The notes below the pieces were generated by a model. It ran no database searches. It was not told the DNA's origin and was given only the letters and a program-made list of their open reading frames with translations. This document shows, piece by piece, positions 1-7,781 of a DNA stretch of 13,507 bases; position 1 is the stretch's first letter, and the number at the start of each line of letters is the position of its first letter. The translations under genes were made by a program, and so were the position numbers. The DNA lies in NCBI GenBank assembly GCA_000437235.1, contig FR897045.1, positions 1 to 13,507 on the forward strand. The letters run 5' to 3'. The DNA is from Coprobacillus sp. CAG:826. Lineage in GTDB: Bacteria > Bacillota_I > Bacilli_A > RFN20 > CAG-826.

Positions 1-15
1 CTAGACCACCCTAGA

Positions 16-38
16 TTTTAAAGAGCCAAAAGGGCCCT
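16..38 (-). terminator. Possible weak terminator of the five-gene minus-strand operon
   Basis: Read on the minus strand just past the stop of the M50-like gene, AGGGCC (38-33) can pair with GGCTCT (27-22) across a 5-nt loop, giving six pairs including one G-U. Only a short T run interrupted by A follows, so intrinsic termination would be weak. No other terminator-like structure is visible between the stop codon and the window edge. Confidence 0.35.
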
Positions 39-59
39 ATTCTAACGAGGTTAATAACT

Positions 60-1163
60 TTATTTTTTAAAGTTCCATTCTGGATGAATTTCATGAATTT
101 GATTCATCATCATGGCCATCATTGAATCTTCATCAAAGTTTCTTCCAACTTCTAAATTTTGTTTTTCCTTGGTTAAGTATTTTTTATAAGCTGATTTCGC
201 TTCTTCAAAATTGTCGTTCATAATCGCAGAAATGAAGAAATAATTGCGGCTTCCTTCTACAGTAGAACAAAGGTTAATGGTTTTACGAACTTGTGGGGAA
301 ACAGATAAGAAATATTCTTGAGCTTCTTCTTTACTTTTTGTAAGAAGTAACAACACTAATTTGGCCGCTAATAACTCATCATAAATTGCGTCTGGTAGTT
401 CCTCCGAATCTTGAATCATTCTATCTAAAATTTCTTCCGCCTTTTGATATTCACCATTATAAACTTTTTCAAGATAAGCATAATAATTCCAATGCGCCAA
501 TAAATAATCATTTTCTGGTAAATCTTCTAATTCTTCTAAGCCTTCCCCATCATATAATTCACCTTGTATTCGGCAAATATCATTGTATTTTTGAATTCTT
601 TCTTTACGTACAAACCGCATCATAATTGCGTCATTTTTGGTATCTAATCTTAATGGTAAAATATTATAAAACACCATCAATCCTGCAATTGTGGAGATAA
701 TATAACCACCATAAACAAAATGTGTTTTTAATGAATCTTTAGTAGAAATTATACTAGGTAAATAAATGCCTAGTAGCATTAAAATCAACAAGAACATCGT
801 TCCAAACCAGAACATTGGCATAGGATTTGCATTTTCTTTTTTGGGAGCGACTTTAGTCTCTCCAGTAAAACCATCAAATGTTGTCGTTGTAATTTTCCAT
901 TTCTTATTTTGTCTTACGAAAGTAAGCCATAAAAACGATACAGAAATAATTCGATATCCGCCTATTTTAGCACCTACGATATGCCCTAATTCCATAAAAA
1001 TAACGGTGATAATAAAACCAATAATAATGGCGATTAAGTAGAAAACAAAAGCATTGCCTCCAATAGCGCCTGCTCCTTTAGATAAAACAAAACTTCCAAT
1101 TAAGTAAATGCAAACTAAAAATAAAGCATATACTAATAAACTATAATTTGTTGCCTTTTTCAT
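60..1163 (-). CDS. Polytopic membrane protein of site-2 protease (M50-like) type, HExxH degenerate
   Basis: This encodes 367 residues. Hydrophobic segments lie at about 8-28, 38-58, 118-136 and 150-168, followed by a soluble, charged helical C-terminal half (about 190-367) that looks TPR-like. The end of the second segment reads FMELGHIVGAKIGGY (residues 56-70), matching the HELGHxxxxxxxGY pattern of Bacillota site-2 protease relatives. A second motif, YNILP...LDTKNDA (166-179), resembles the family's N-P-ND metal-binding region. The first histidine of HExxH is methionine (M57), codon ATG, so normal zinc binding is doubtful. The start at 1163 is preferred over an upstream in-frame ATG at 1184 because AGGAGG (1171-1176) lies seven bases before it. 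The start overlaps the dehydrogenase stop as ATGA, implying coupled translation. The fold assignment rests on motif layout only. It could be a pseudoprotease or scaffold; the substrate is unknown. Confidence 0.65.
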   Translation of the reverse strand: MKKATNYSLLVYALFLVCIYLIGSFVLSKGAGAIGGNAFVFYLIAIIIGFIITVIFMELGHIVGAKIGGYRIISVSFLWLTFVRQNKKWKITTTTFDGFTGETKVAPKKENANPMPMFWFGTMFLLILMLLGIYLPSIISTKDSLKTHFVYGGYIISTIAGLMVFYNILPLRLDTKNDAIMMRFVRKERIQKYNDICRIQGELYDGEGLEELEDLPENDYLLAHWNYYAYLEKVYNGEYQKAEEILDRMIQDSEELPDAIYDELLAAKLVLLLLTKSKEEAQEYFLSVSPQVRKTINLCSTVEGSRNYFFISAIMNDNFEEAKSAYKKYLTKEKQNLEVGRNFDEDSMMAMMMNQIHEIHPEWNFKK

Positions 1164-2344
1164 ACAACTTCCTCCTTTGCACAAAGCATAAAGATTTCTT
1201 TAGCTTTTTTGCGATCAAGTTTTTGCCCAACACTATCAATGGTGTCACGCCCATCAAACATTAATGCAAGTAATGCATCATAATCACAAGCAGTAACGCC
1301 TAATTCTTGGAATGTTATCGGCATTCCGATTTGGTGAAAGAACGATTGGATCGCAACGATTCCAAGATATGCAACTTTGCTTTCGTCCTCTCCCTGAATT
1401 TCGAAAACTTCCTTAGCTAAGCGAGCAAACTTAGGTAAGTCGTATTTATAGTATAGCATAGCCCAATAAGGAAATAAAACAGATAAACCAGCGCCATGGG
1501 CAACAAAATCATATTTTCCACTTAATGCATGTTCTAATTGGTGAACTGGCATAGAAACATTCTTCCCTATGCTCGTTAAACCATTATGGGAAAAAGTACT
1601 AGCAATCATTAATGTACTTCTTGCTTCATAGTCATTCGGTTTTTCCATTACCACTTTTCCTGCTTTATAAACCGTTTTTAAAAGGCCTAGCGCTAATTCA
1701 TCAGAGAATTCAATTTCTCGAGACGGATTAAAATATCTTTCTAATGTATGCATCATAATGTCAACAATGCCACAAGCGGTTTGATAGGGCGAAACTGTAT
1801 AAGTGAGTTCAGGATTATAAATAGCAAAAACAGGGCGATTATATTCACTATTAAATCCTTTCTTACTATGCGTTTTATCGTTCGTAATTACGCAAGAAGT
1901 AGAGCCTTCACTTCCCGCCGCCGCGATGGTCAAAATTACACCTAGCGGAAGCGCATGATCAGCAACGACTTTTTTATCATTAAAATCAAAAGGATTTCCT
2001 TTATAATCATAGCTTACGGCAATTAATTTAGCGGTATCAATAGCGGATCCTCCACCCACTGCTAAAAGAAAATCAACATTCTCTTCTTTTACTTTTTGAA
2101 TACCTTCCTCCACGTGAGATAATTTTGGATTGGGTTCTGCTCCACCAAATAAAACATATTCAATATGTGCTTCTTTTAAAGATTTTATAACGCGTGCTAA
2201 AAGACCTGATTGTACAATGGAATTCTTTCCATAAACAACCATTACTTTTCTTTTACCATAGGTTTTGATTAATGAGCCTACTGTTTCTTCTTTATTTATT
2301 CCAAAAATCATTTTGGTTTTTGGTTCGAAATTAAATGCAATCAT
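1160..2344 (-). CDS. Iron-dependent (group III) alcohol dehydrogenase, butanol dehydrogenase type
   Basis: This is a 394-residue protein of normal length for the Fe-ADH family, which interconverts aldehydes and alcohols with NAD(P)H in the cytoplasm. The N-terminal nucleotide-binding half carries VGGGSAIDTAK (96-106), the family dinucleotide motif. The C-terminal helical half holds the expected metal ligands D195 and H199 (IVDIMMHT), H268 (MPVHQLEH) and H283 (VAHGAG). The order resembles the NAD(P)H-dependent butanol dehydrogenases (BdhA/YugJ/YqhD group), with one extra residue between the last two histidines relative to my memory of YqhD. The start ATG at 2344 is one base after the stop of the TetR gene, and its binding site (GGAAGGG) lies inside that gene's end. 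The TetR gene next door is a plausible regulator of fermentative aldehyde or alcohol metabolism. Exact substrate and cofactor preference cannot be read from sequence. Confidence 0.92.
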   Translation of the reverse strand: MIAFNFEPKTKMIFGINKEETVGSLIKTYGKRKVMVVYGKNSIVQSGLLARVIKSLKEAHIEYVLFGGAEPNPKLSHVEEGIQKVKEENVDFLLAVGGGSAIDTAKLIAVSYDYKGNPFDFNDKKVVADHALPLGVILTIAAAGSEGSTSCVITNDKTHSKKGFNSEYNRPVFAIYNPELTYTVSPYQTACGIVDIMMHTLERYFNPSREIEFSDELALGLLKTVYKAGKVVMEKPNDYEARSTLMIASTFSHNGLTSIGKNVSMPVHQLEHALSGKYDFVAHGAGLSVLFPYWAMLYYKYDLPKFARLAKEVFEIQGEDESKVAYLGIVAIQSFFHQIGMPITFQELGVTACDYDALLALMFDGRDTIDSVGQKLDRKKAKEIFMLCAKEEVV

Positions 2345-2345
2345 C

Positions 2346-2897
2346 TTATCCCTTCCTTGAGAGTTTAAACTTTTCTATGCAATCTTCAGTTTGATTTTTC
2401 GAGACAACTACTAATTTACGAATTACTTCGCTCTTGGGTTCTTTCATATTAGAAGTTATCCAATCAATAAGAATAGCCACGCTTGCAGAACCGAAATATT
2501 TAGCAATAAATTTCTTTTCATCTAAAGTAAGTACTCCCTCTTCATCTTTCTTTTGTAATGAACGCATAATAATTATTTTTACATGATTGGTTAGAAATTC
2601 TACAAATAGATCTTTACCAGCACTAGAGGCGACATTCATCACGAAAATCTTGTTCTTTTCAATATAGGCAAAAAAGCCATAAATTGCTTCTAAATAAGTT
2701 TCTGCATTTTTTATTTCTTGAATCGTCTCATTTAGAAATATCCATGTTAATAAATCATAAATGTCACGAAAGTGATAATAAAAAGTTTGGCGATTAATTC
2801 CACAAATAGCAGTTAACCTTTTTACTGATATTTGGTCTAATGGCTCTTTGGCCATTAAATCTTTTAATGCTCGTCCTAATTTTTCTTCTGTTTTCAT
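2346..2897 (-). CDS. TetR/AcrR-family transcriptional regulator, DhaS-like
   Basis: This is a 183-residue one-component regulator. An N-terminal helix-turn-helix occupies residues about 5-50, with the recognition helix and the TetR signature INRQTFYYHFRDIYDLL (34-50). That form is typical of the dihydroxyacetone-kinase-regulator (DhaS) branch. The remaining helical domain should bind a ligand or coregulator, which is unknown. I chose the ATG at 2897: the protein then begins MKTEEKLGRALKDLM, as in relatives, and AAGAAG lies just upstream. An in-frame ATG at 2921 would add eight residues and overlap the psuG end. The gene sits between psuG and the alcohol dehydrogenase with almost no spacing, so it is cotranscribed with its likely targets and may autoregulate the operon. 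No internal promoter or palindromic operator is evident nearby. Confidence 0.88.
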   Translation of the reverse strand: MKTEEKLGRALKDLMAKEPLDQISVKRLTAICGINRQTFYYHFRDIYDLLTWIFLNETIQEIKNAETYLEAIYGFFAYIEKNKIFVMNVASSAGKDLFVEFLTNHVKIIIMRSLQKKDEEGVLTLDEKKFIAKYFGSASVAILIDWITSNMKEPKSEVIRKLVVVSKNQTEDCIEKFKLSRKG

Positions 2898-2908
2898 CGG
2901 TTCTTCTT

Positions 2909-3808
2909 TTATCGCTTGCATAATTCTTTGGCAATCTCAGCGCCTAATCGAGCATTATTTAACACTAACTGAATATTAGATTCTAAAGATTCTCCTCCTG
3001 TAAGTTCTACTACTCTTCTTAAAAGGAATGGAGTAACGTCTTTCCCGTGAATTCCTTTTTCATCCGCTTCTTTTAACGCTTGATTGACCGATTGATTCAT
3101 TAGATTTTCATCTAAAGCATATTCTTCGGGAATCGGGTTCGTAATTAAAAGGCCTCCATGAAGATGGGCTTTTCTTTTTTCTTTAATAATCATTGCTAAT
3201 TCTAGCGGTGTATCAAAAGAGTATTCTAAAGCAATGCCACTCTTTCTTGTATAGAAAGCGGGTAATTCTTTCGTTTGATAGCCTAAAACTGGCACGCCCA
3301 TAGTTTCTAAATACTCCATGGTTAATTGCAAGTCTAAAATCGCTTTTGCCCCAGCACAAACAACAGTAACATCGGTACGACTTAATTCTTGAAGATCTGC
3401 AGAAATATCAAAGGTTTCATTTCCATGACGATGAACGCCGCCAATACCACCCGTAACAAACACTTCAATATCGGCTTGTCTTGCTAAAATCATCGTGGCC
3501 GCTACAGTCGTGGCGCCCCACATTTTTTTAGCGTAAACGATAGGCAAGTCTCTTCTTGAAACTTTTACAATCCCTTCTCTTTTACCAAACATTTCAATTT
3601 CTTCAGCAGACATACCAATAATTGGTTCACCTTCAATAATACCGATCGTGGCAGGAATGCAACCCGCATTACGAATCACTTGTTCGACCCGCAAAGCTGT
3701 TTCCACATTTTTAGGATAAGGCATGCCATGAGAAATAATGGTTGATTCTAAGGCAACAACGGGTTGATGATGCAATAATGCATGTTTTACTTCTTGTGAA
3801 ATTTTCAT
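2909..3808 (-). CDS. psuG: Pseudouridine-5'-phosphate glycosidase
   Basis: This 299-residue enzyme is of usual length for the PsuG/IndA family (PF04227). It reversibly cleaves the C-C glycosidic bond of pseudouridine 5'-phosphate to uracil and ribose 5-phosphate. Visible family motifs are ALESTIISHGMPYPKNVE (19-36, with the catalytic glutamate at E21), SRRDLP (84-89), VTGGIGGVHR (118-127), the metal-binding DISADLQEL (134-142) and CAGAKAILDL (151-160, with the Schiff-base lysine at K155). Residue roles follow the E. coli enzyme by pattern match. The start has a clear GGAGG at 3816-3820, seven bases upstream. The ATPase gene stops 11 bases before. The usual partner kinase (PsuK) is not in the window, so pseudouridine phosphorylation must be done elsewhere, or pseudouridine 5'-phosphate comes from RNA decay. 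Confidence 0.95.
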   Translation of the reverse strand: MKISQEVKHALLHHQPVVALESTIISHGMPYPKNVETALRVEQVIRNAGCIPATIGIIEGEPIIGMSAEEIEMFGKREGIVKVSRRDLPIVYAKKMWGATTVAATMILARQADIEVFVTGGIGGVHRHGNETFDISADLQELSRTDVTVVCAGAKAILDLQLTMEYLETMGVPVLGYQTKELPAFYTRKSGIALEYSFDTPLELAMIIKEKRKAHLHGGLLITNPIPEEYALDENLMNQSVNQALKEADEKGIHGKDVTPFLLRRVVELTGGESLESNIQLVLNNARLGAEIAKELCKR

Positions 3809-3819
3809 AAATTTTCCTC

Positions 3820-6339
3820 CTATTTACGATGTATCTCTAAATTTTTCATAACAAAGTCAAATAAGAAATAGATGCCGATAGTAAAGACTAAAACAATAAA
3901 GAATCCCTTTACCGACGCTCCAGAAAGCGTATGAATTGATAATCCAAAGAAACTCATTCCATCTTTAAAAGGAAGGACCGTTTCCGAAAGAATTAAAGCA
4001 AGGATAGCTAAAGCGATCGAGGAGGCGCATACAATCGCGCGATAACGATTAAATGGGATACAAATTCTTAATAAGACAATAAACGCTATGATGTACATAA
4101 TTAAGCTACTACATGTAATAACCGCCGAAGAATGGGTTACCCCTTCGCCTACGACTTGGAATTGAAATAAGCCTGCTCCATTGTTCCAGTTTTCAAAGAC
4201 GAAGAAAGCTGAAACACCTAAAGTGATAGCTAACCCTCCTGGTAAAGCTTTTCTAACCACGTTACTAACGAAGTCTCCTTTAATTCGCTTTTTATTCGGT
4301 TGCAAGGCTAAGAAGAACGAAGATAAACCGATAGCTAACATTTCCCAAATATAGAAGTTTGTGGTTTGGAAAGGATAGTTATTTGAGGTATTACTTCTCC
4401 AGTCTGCAAACATGACAACGGTCCAGATAATCGAGAAGAAAATACTAAATATGGTTTTGGTTAAGAATAAAGAAGAAACATTTTGTAAGTTAGAAATTGC
4501 TTTTCTACCTTCTGAAACTACATCAGGTAGAACATTAAAATTCGAATCAAGCAATACTAAGTGAGCAACGTTACAAGCGGCTTCTGAACCGGATGCCATA
4601 GCAATGGAACAATCGGCTTGTTTTAAAGAGAGGATGTCGTTAACACCATCACCAATCATGGCCACCGTTCTTTTATGCTTCCTTAAAGAAGTGACAAGCG
4701 CAGCTTTTTGTTCTGGCGTAACACGGCCAAAAACCGTGTAATCATTGGCTACATTAGCAACTTCTTCTAAGGACATGCCTTCTAATGAAATATATTGGTG
4801 CGCAGTATCAATACCTACTGCTTTAGCGATTTCCGCAACAGCAATAGGATTATCACCAGAAATGATTTTTACTGCTACATCATTTTTTCTAAACCAACTA
4901 ATGGTTTCATAAGCGTCATCACGAATGTGATCATATAAAACAAATAAACAAATTGGGCTCACTTCTTCAGGCACTTTGTCGCCTTTAATTTTGTCTTTTG
5001 AATGAGCGAGCATCAAAACACGAGTTCCTTTTGAAATGTAAAAACGAATGGCTTTTTGGATTTCTCTGTCTTTTCCTTTATAAACAAATTCAGGTGCTCC
5101 AAAAACGAACGTTCCTTTATTTTGGAAAGTTACTGCTGAATATTTTCTTTCGCTAGAGAAAGGTAAAACTGTAATTGGGGTTAAAATATTATTCCATGGA
5201 TATTTTTCTTTCATTGCCATGGCGGTTTGATTATTATCATTGACCGCTCGTAAATAAGAACCCATGATGGTATCTAAATCAATCCCTTTATATTCATCAA
5301 ATACAATGGTATCTTCTACTTTCATGGTACCATCGGTAATAGTTCCTGTTTTGTCTAAACATAAAGTATCTACTCTAGCTAGCATTTCAATACTATATAA
5401 TTCCTGTACAGAAGTCTTCTTTTTTCCCAAACGATAAACACCAGTATATAAAGTCATTGAGGTTAAAAGGAACATTCCGGAAGGAATCATACCAACTAAA
5501 GAGCCCGCAGTACTTGAAACAATTTTTTCTGCTTTAACAAAAGTAGTTAACTCTTCGTTTCCTTTTAATTGAATAAAATTTCCAATAGCCATGATGATAC
5601 CTAGAGGAATAATAATAAAACTGATAATATGGAATATAAAATTTAAAGAACGCAATAATTCTGATTTTGGTTTATCTAATACTTTAGCTTTCTTTTGGAG
5701 TTGTTGCGCATAATTATCATCGCCTACTTTTTCAACCTGTACAATTGCGGAGCCAGAAGTAACGTAAGAACCTGCATAAACCATATCGCCCGCCTTCTTT
5801 TTTACAGCGATAGCTTCACCCGTTAATAAAGATTCATTGACTTCGACAACACCACTACGAACAATGGCGTCTGCGCTAATTTGCTTTCCAGAAGATAAAA
5901 CCAAAATATCATCCAACACGATTTTATCAGAAGAAATTGTAATTTGTTGAGCATCTCGAATCACTTCTGCGTTTGGTGCTGTGACTAAACGCAAGCGGTC
6001 AATTGTATGCTTTGCTCTGACTTCTTGATAAATGCCAATCGCGATATTAAAAAACAAAACCACCAAGAACATCAATTGATCAAAAGCACGAACAATAATT
6101 AATGCTAATGCGATTACAAACAAAAGGATGTTAAAAAGACTAACGAGATTGTCTTTTAAAATCTCGCCATAACTTTTCGAGTAGTGTTTTTTTGTTTTGT
6201 TCGTTAAACCATCTTGCTCTCTAGAAGCCACTTGAGAAGAAAGAAGACCGACTTGTATTTCCGGATGAAAGCGAACATCGGAAAATCGAGTTGTATTTTG
6301 TTTTTTTTCTTTACTTTTTTTGATCCTATTCTTCTGCAT
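3820..6339 (-). CDS. P-type cation-transporting ATPase (HAD-IC, CtpE-like)
   Basis: This 839-residue membrane pump uses ATP, through an aspartyl-phosphate intermediate, to move cations. Motifs seen are the actuator TGEA (173-176), the phosphorylation site DKTGT (D329), KGTR in the nucleotide domain (437-440), SGDNP (494-498) and the hinge MIGDGVND (562-569). About ten hydrophobic segments are present: M1-M2 near 65-105, M3-M4 near 232-300, M5-M6 near 623-680 and four more to the end. M4 contains MIPSGM (284-289), where Ca2+ and proton pumps have PEGL. There is no CPC motif and no N-terminal metal-binding domain, so heavy-metal P1B pumps are unlikely. Overall layout recalls mycobacterial CtpE, reported as a calcium pump; ion specificity here is inference. 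The frame extends to a TTG at 6354, but the ATG at 6339 has GAGGAG seven bases before it and is the better start. It is the first gene of the five-gene minus-strand set. Confidence 0.92.
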   Translation of the reverse strand: MQKNRIKKSKEKKQNTTRFSDVRFHPEIQVGLLSSQVASREQDGLTNKTKKHYSKSYGEILKDNLVSLFNILLFVIALALIIVRAFDQLMFLVVLFFNIAIGIYQEVRAKHTIDRLRLVTAPNAEVIRDAQQITISSDKIVLDDILVLSSGKQISADAIVRSGVVEVNESLLTGEAIAVKKKAGDMVYAGSYVTSGSAIVQVEKVGDDNYAQQLQKKAKVLDKPKSELLRSLNFIFHIISFIIIPLGIIMAIGNFIQLKGNEELTTFVKAEKIVSSTAGSLVGMIPSGMFLLTSMTLYTGVYRLGKKKTSVQELYSIEMLARVDTLCLDKTGTITDGTMKVEDTIVFDEYKGIDLDTIMGSYLRAVNDNNQTAMAMKEKYPWNNILTPITVLPFSSERKYSAVTFQNKGTFVFGAPEFVYKGKDREIQKAIRFYISKGTRVLMLAHSKDKIKGDKVPEEVSPICLFVLYDHIRDDAYETISWFRKNDVAVKIISGDNPIAVAEIAKAVGIDTAHQYISLEGMSLEEVANVANDYTVFGRVTPEQKAALVTSLRKHKRTVAMIGDGVNDILSLKQADCSIAMASGSEAACNVAHLVLLDSNFNVLPDVVSEGRKAISNLQNVSSLFLTKTIFSIFFSIIWTVVMFADWRSNTSNNYPFQTTNFYIWEMLAIGLSSFFLALQPNKKRIKGDFVSNVVRKALPGGLAITLGVSAFFVFENWNNGAGLFQFQVVGEGVTHSSAVITCSSLIMYIIAFIVLLRICIPFNRYRAIVCASSIALAILALILSETVLPFKDGMSFFGLSIHTLSGASVKGFFIVLVFTIGIYFLFDFVMKNLEIHRK

Positions 6340-6371
6340 GATGGTTCTCCTCAAGATTAAATTGTAATTTT

Positions 6372-6377
6372 ATTATA
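6372..6377 (-). promoter_or_regulatory. Candidate -10 element for the ATPase-psuG-tetR-adh operon
   Basis: On the minus strand a perfect TATAAT lies 33 bases upstream of the ATPase start codon, preceded directly by TG. The -35 region at normal spacing (TTCTCT, 6395-6400) is poor. The 80-base gap holds no other better candidate and no clear terminator for the upstream gene. Confidence 0.45.
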
Positions 6378-6419
6378 CATAAAATTAAGCAAAAAGAGAA
6401 ACATAGCGTAATATTTTTT

Positions 6420-6776
6420 TCAACTTTTTTCTACAACAATTCCTGAAGCAAAGCCACCTTGATTTACTGTTGCATGAATATAATTTTGTGGTGTTTCAAC
6501 AATAAAAACGAAGGGATTCTTTTCCATGTCATAAATAGAGTATGAAAGAACAATCACCTTTGCCATGGATATTTCTTTTTGTTCTTCTAAATAAAAGGTT
6601 AGATTTCTATTTTCTTCTCTTCTTGTGATCGAATATCCTTCCACTTGAATTACTGCTTCTATTGGTTTTTGATCATAAATCGGCTGTGCGATTAAAAATG
6701 TTAACATTGCTGATAACCCAAACAGAAAGACGATAAATAAAAAAGAAACACATGTAGAATAGAATACTTTTTTCAT
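6420..6776 (-). CDS. Small protein of unknown function with one N-terminal membrane anchor
   Basis: This encodes 118 residues that I do not recognise. It begins MKK followed by one long hydrophobic stretch (about 6-31) that can act as an uncleaved signal anchor; no lipobox cysteine follows. The remaining approximately 85 residues are hydrophilic, alternate in beta-like fashion (IEAVIQVEGYSITRREEN, VIVLSYSIYD, FVFIVETPQNY) and probably sit outside the membrane. The start ATG is 24 bases after the tadA stop, with AGGGTG about ten bases before it, so it is likely cotranscribed with tadA. The stop is TGA. Codon use matches neighbours. It could be a secreted-side accessory or a degraded remnant of a larger exported protein; nothing here decides. 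Confidence 0.75.
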   Translation of the reverse strand: MKKVFYSTCVSFLFIVFLFGLSAMLTFLIAQPIYDQKPIEAVIQVEGYSITRREENRNLTFYLEEQKEISMAKVIVLSYSIYDMEKNPFVFIVETPQNYIHATVNQGGFASGIVVEKS

Positions 6777-6800
6777 AACTAGGTATCACCCTATGTTAGT

Positions 6801-7274
6801 TTATCCTTTTCTATGTGTTTCAACACGATTCCTTTTTCTTTTAAAAAATTCTTTCATTAAAGAGGCTGATTCTTCTTCTAATATTCCCCCTTCAATCAAA
6901 GGATGATGATTTAAATTCGGTTGAGAAAATAAATTATAAGAAGACCCTAGCGCACCACCTTTGGGTTCTTTTGCTCCATAAGTGATAGAGCGCACTCTAC
7001 ACCAAAGAAGCGCTCCCGCGCACATCGAGCAAGGTTCTACTGTGACATAAACATCACAGTTTTCTAAGCGCCAGGACGCTAATTTCTTCGTTGCTTTTCG
7101 AATGGCAATGATTTCTGCATGTGCGGTTGGATCATTGGTTTTTTCTCTTAAATTATGGCCTCTTGCTATGATTTTACCATCTTGTACAATAACACATCCC
7201 ACAGGAACTTCATCAATGTCAAAAGCTTTTTTCGCTTCTTGTAGAGCTTCTTTCATCCATTTTTCTTTTTCCAC
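6801..7274 (-). CDS. tadA: tRNA-specific adenosine deaminase (A34 to inosine)
   Basis: This 157-residue zinc deaminase converts adenosine 34 of tRNA-Arg(ACG) to inosine. The catalytic HAE (H52, E54) and the zinc ligands PCSMC (C82, C85) are present, as are the tRNA-binding-side motifs RGHN (38-41) and ND near 47-48. Length and the C-terminal basic helix (FFKRKRNR) fit TadA. The reading frame starts at a GTG (7274). AGGAGG at 7284-7289 is nine bases from this GTG and only five bases from an out-of-frame ATG at 7278 that opens a 19-codon frame ending in TGA. GTG is kept because the start residues then match TadA homologues. The SRP RNA ends 27 bases upstream. tadA next to the SRP RNA gene with serS nearby echoes the serS...tadA-scr-dnaX region of Bacillus, with order changed and dnaX absent. 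Confidence 0.96.
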   Translation of the reverse strand: MEKEKWMKEALQEAKKAFDIDEVPVGCVIVQDGKIIARGHNLREKTNDPTAHAEIIAIRKATKKLASWRLENCDVYVTVEPCSMCAGALLWCRVRSITYGAKEPKGGALGSSYNLFSQPNLNHHPLIEGGILEEESASLMKEFFKRKRNRVETHRKG

Positions 7275-7301
7275 TCATGAATTCCTCCTTTTTTATTTCA
7301 T

Positions 7302-7386
7302 AAAAAAACCATCGCACATAGGTTGAATGCTTATGGCTGCTACGTTCCCGTCCTGACCAGGTTCACATCAGCCCTATCGCGGTGGC
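7302..7386 (-). ncRNA. ffs: Small bacterial signal recognition particle RNA (4.5S/scRNA type)
   Basis: This is the RNA scaffold of the signal recognition particle, which binds Ffh and helps deliver membrane proteins. On the minus strand the apical domain is fully visible: GGTCAGGACG, GGAA tetraloop, CGTAGCAGCC (about 7331-7355), with the ACG/CGT closing stem and the asymmetric Ffh-binding loop. Further helices are GCTGATG (7372-7366) with CATAAGC, and the terminal CCACCGCG-ATAGG with CCTATGTGCGATGG, which is followed by seven T. The RNA is thus about 85 nt, without the Alu domain of the longer Bacillus scRNA. An extended -10 promoter lies just upstream. The terminal helix plus U run can serve as its own terminator, and tadA begins immediately after it. 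Confidence 0.94.
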
Positions 7387-7392
7387 ATTATT

Positions 7393-7401
7393 ATTATAGC
7401 A
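7393..7401 (-). promoter_or_regulatory. Extended -10 promoter of the SRP RNA
   Basis: The minus strand reads TGCTATAAT, a perfect extended -10, seven bases before the predicted RNA 5' end at about 7386. No good -35 hexamer is visible, as usual for extended -10 promoters. It lies between the ASCH gene stop and the RNA. Confidence 0.75.
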
Positions 7402-7429
7402 TATTTTACAATTTCATATGAACAAAAAT

Positions 7430-7765
7430 TTAGATTTTAACGATTTCAATTCCGCATACACCATTTTTATCGATGTTTTCTTTTGAATAATAAAAATACA
7501 TATCTTCATACGTTGCTTTTTCGTTTTTCTTATATCCTAAAAGAAGCGGTGAAAAATGCGTGTATAATTCTTTAAAGTTTTTGTAAACATAAATACCTTT
7601 TACTCTTACCCTTAAGGTTTCTTTGGTATCAAGGTTGGTAAAAACAATTTCATCACCTATTTGTAATTTCTTTCTTTTTTCATCATACAACCGCATTTCG
7701 ATGGTTTTATGTCCACTTTGAATCGCTTCGAATGGTCCGTTATATAGAGTCATTTGATGTAGCAT
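7430..7765 (-). CDS. ASCH-domain (PUA-like) protein
   Basis: This is a 111-residue, single-domain protein of the ASCH superfamily (PF04266), a PUA-like beta-barrel linked to RNA or modified-nucleoside binding. The family signature is clear: SGHKTIEMRLYDEKRKKL (17-34, with conserved G18, K20, E23 and R25), then IGDEIVFTN (36-44). Some family members such as E. coli YqfB hydrolyse N4-acetylcytidine; whether this one is an enzyme or an RNA binder cannot be told. AAGGAG about eight bases before the ATG supports the start. It follows serS after a hairpin with a U run that ends only about 17 bases upstream, leaving no room for its own promoter. Expression therefore probably depends on readthrough from serS. 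The SRP RNA follows downstream. Confidence 0.88.
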   Translation of the reverse strand: MLHQMTLYNGPFEAIQSGHKTIEMRLYDEKRKKLQIGDEIVFTNLDTKETLRVRVKGIYVYKNFKELYTHFSPLLLGYKKNEKATYEDMYFYYSKENIDKNGVCGIEIVKI

Positions 7766-7781
7766 AAAAACACTCCTTACA

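Noticed and set aside
1..14. CTAG-ACCACC-CTAG short repeat at the left edge
   Set aside because: It is only a four-base repeat; no insertion-sequence or attachment-site context.
7102..7326. Plus-strand open frame of 74 codons
   Set aside because: It is antisense to the tadA coding region and the SRP RNA 3' end, with no ribosome binding site; shadow of tadA.
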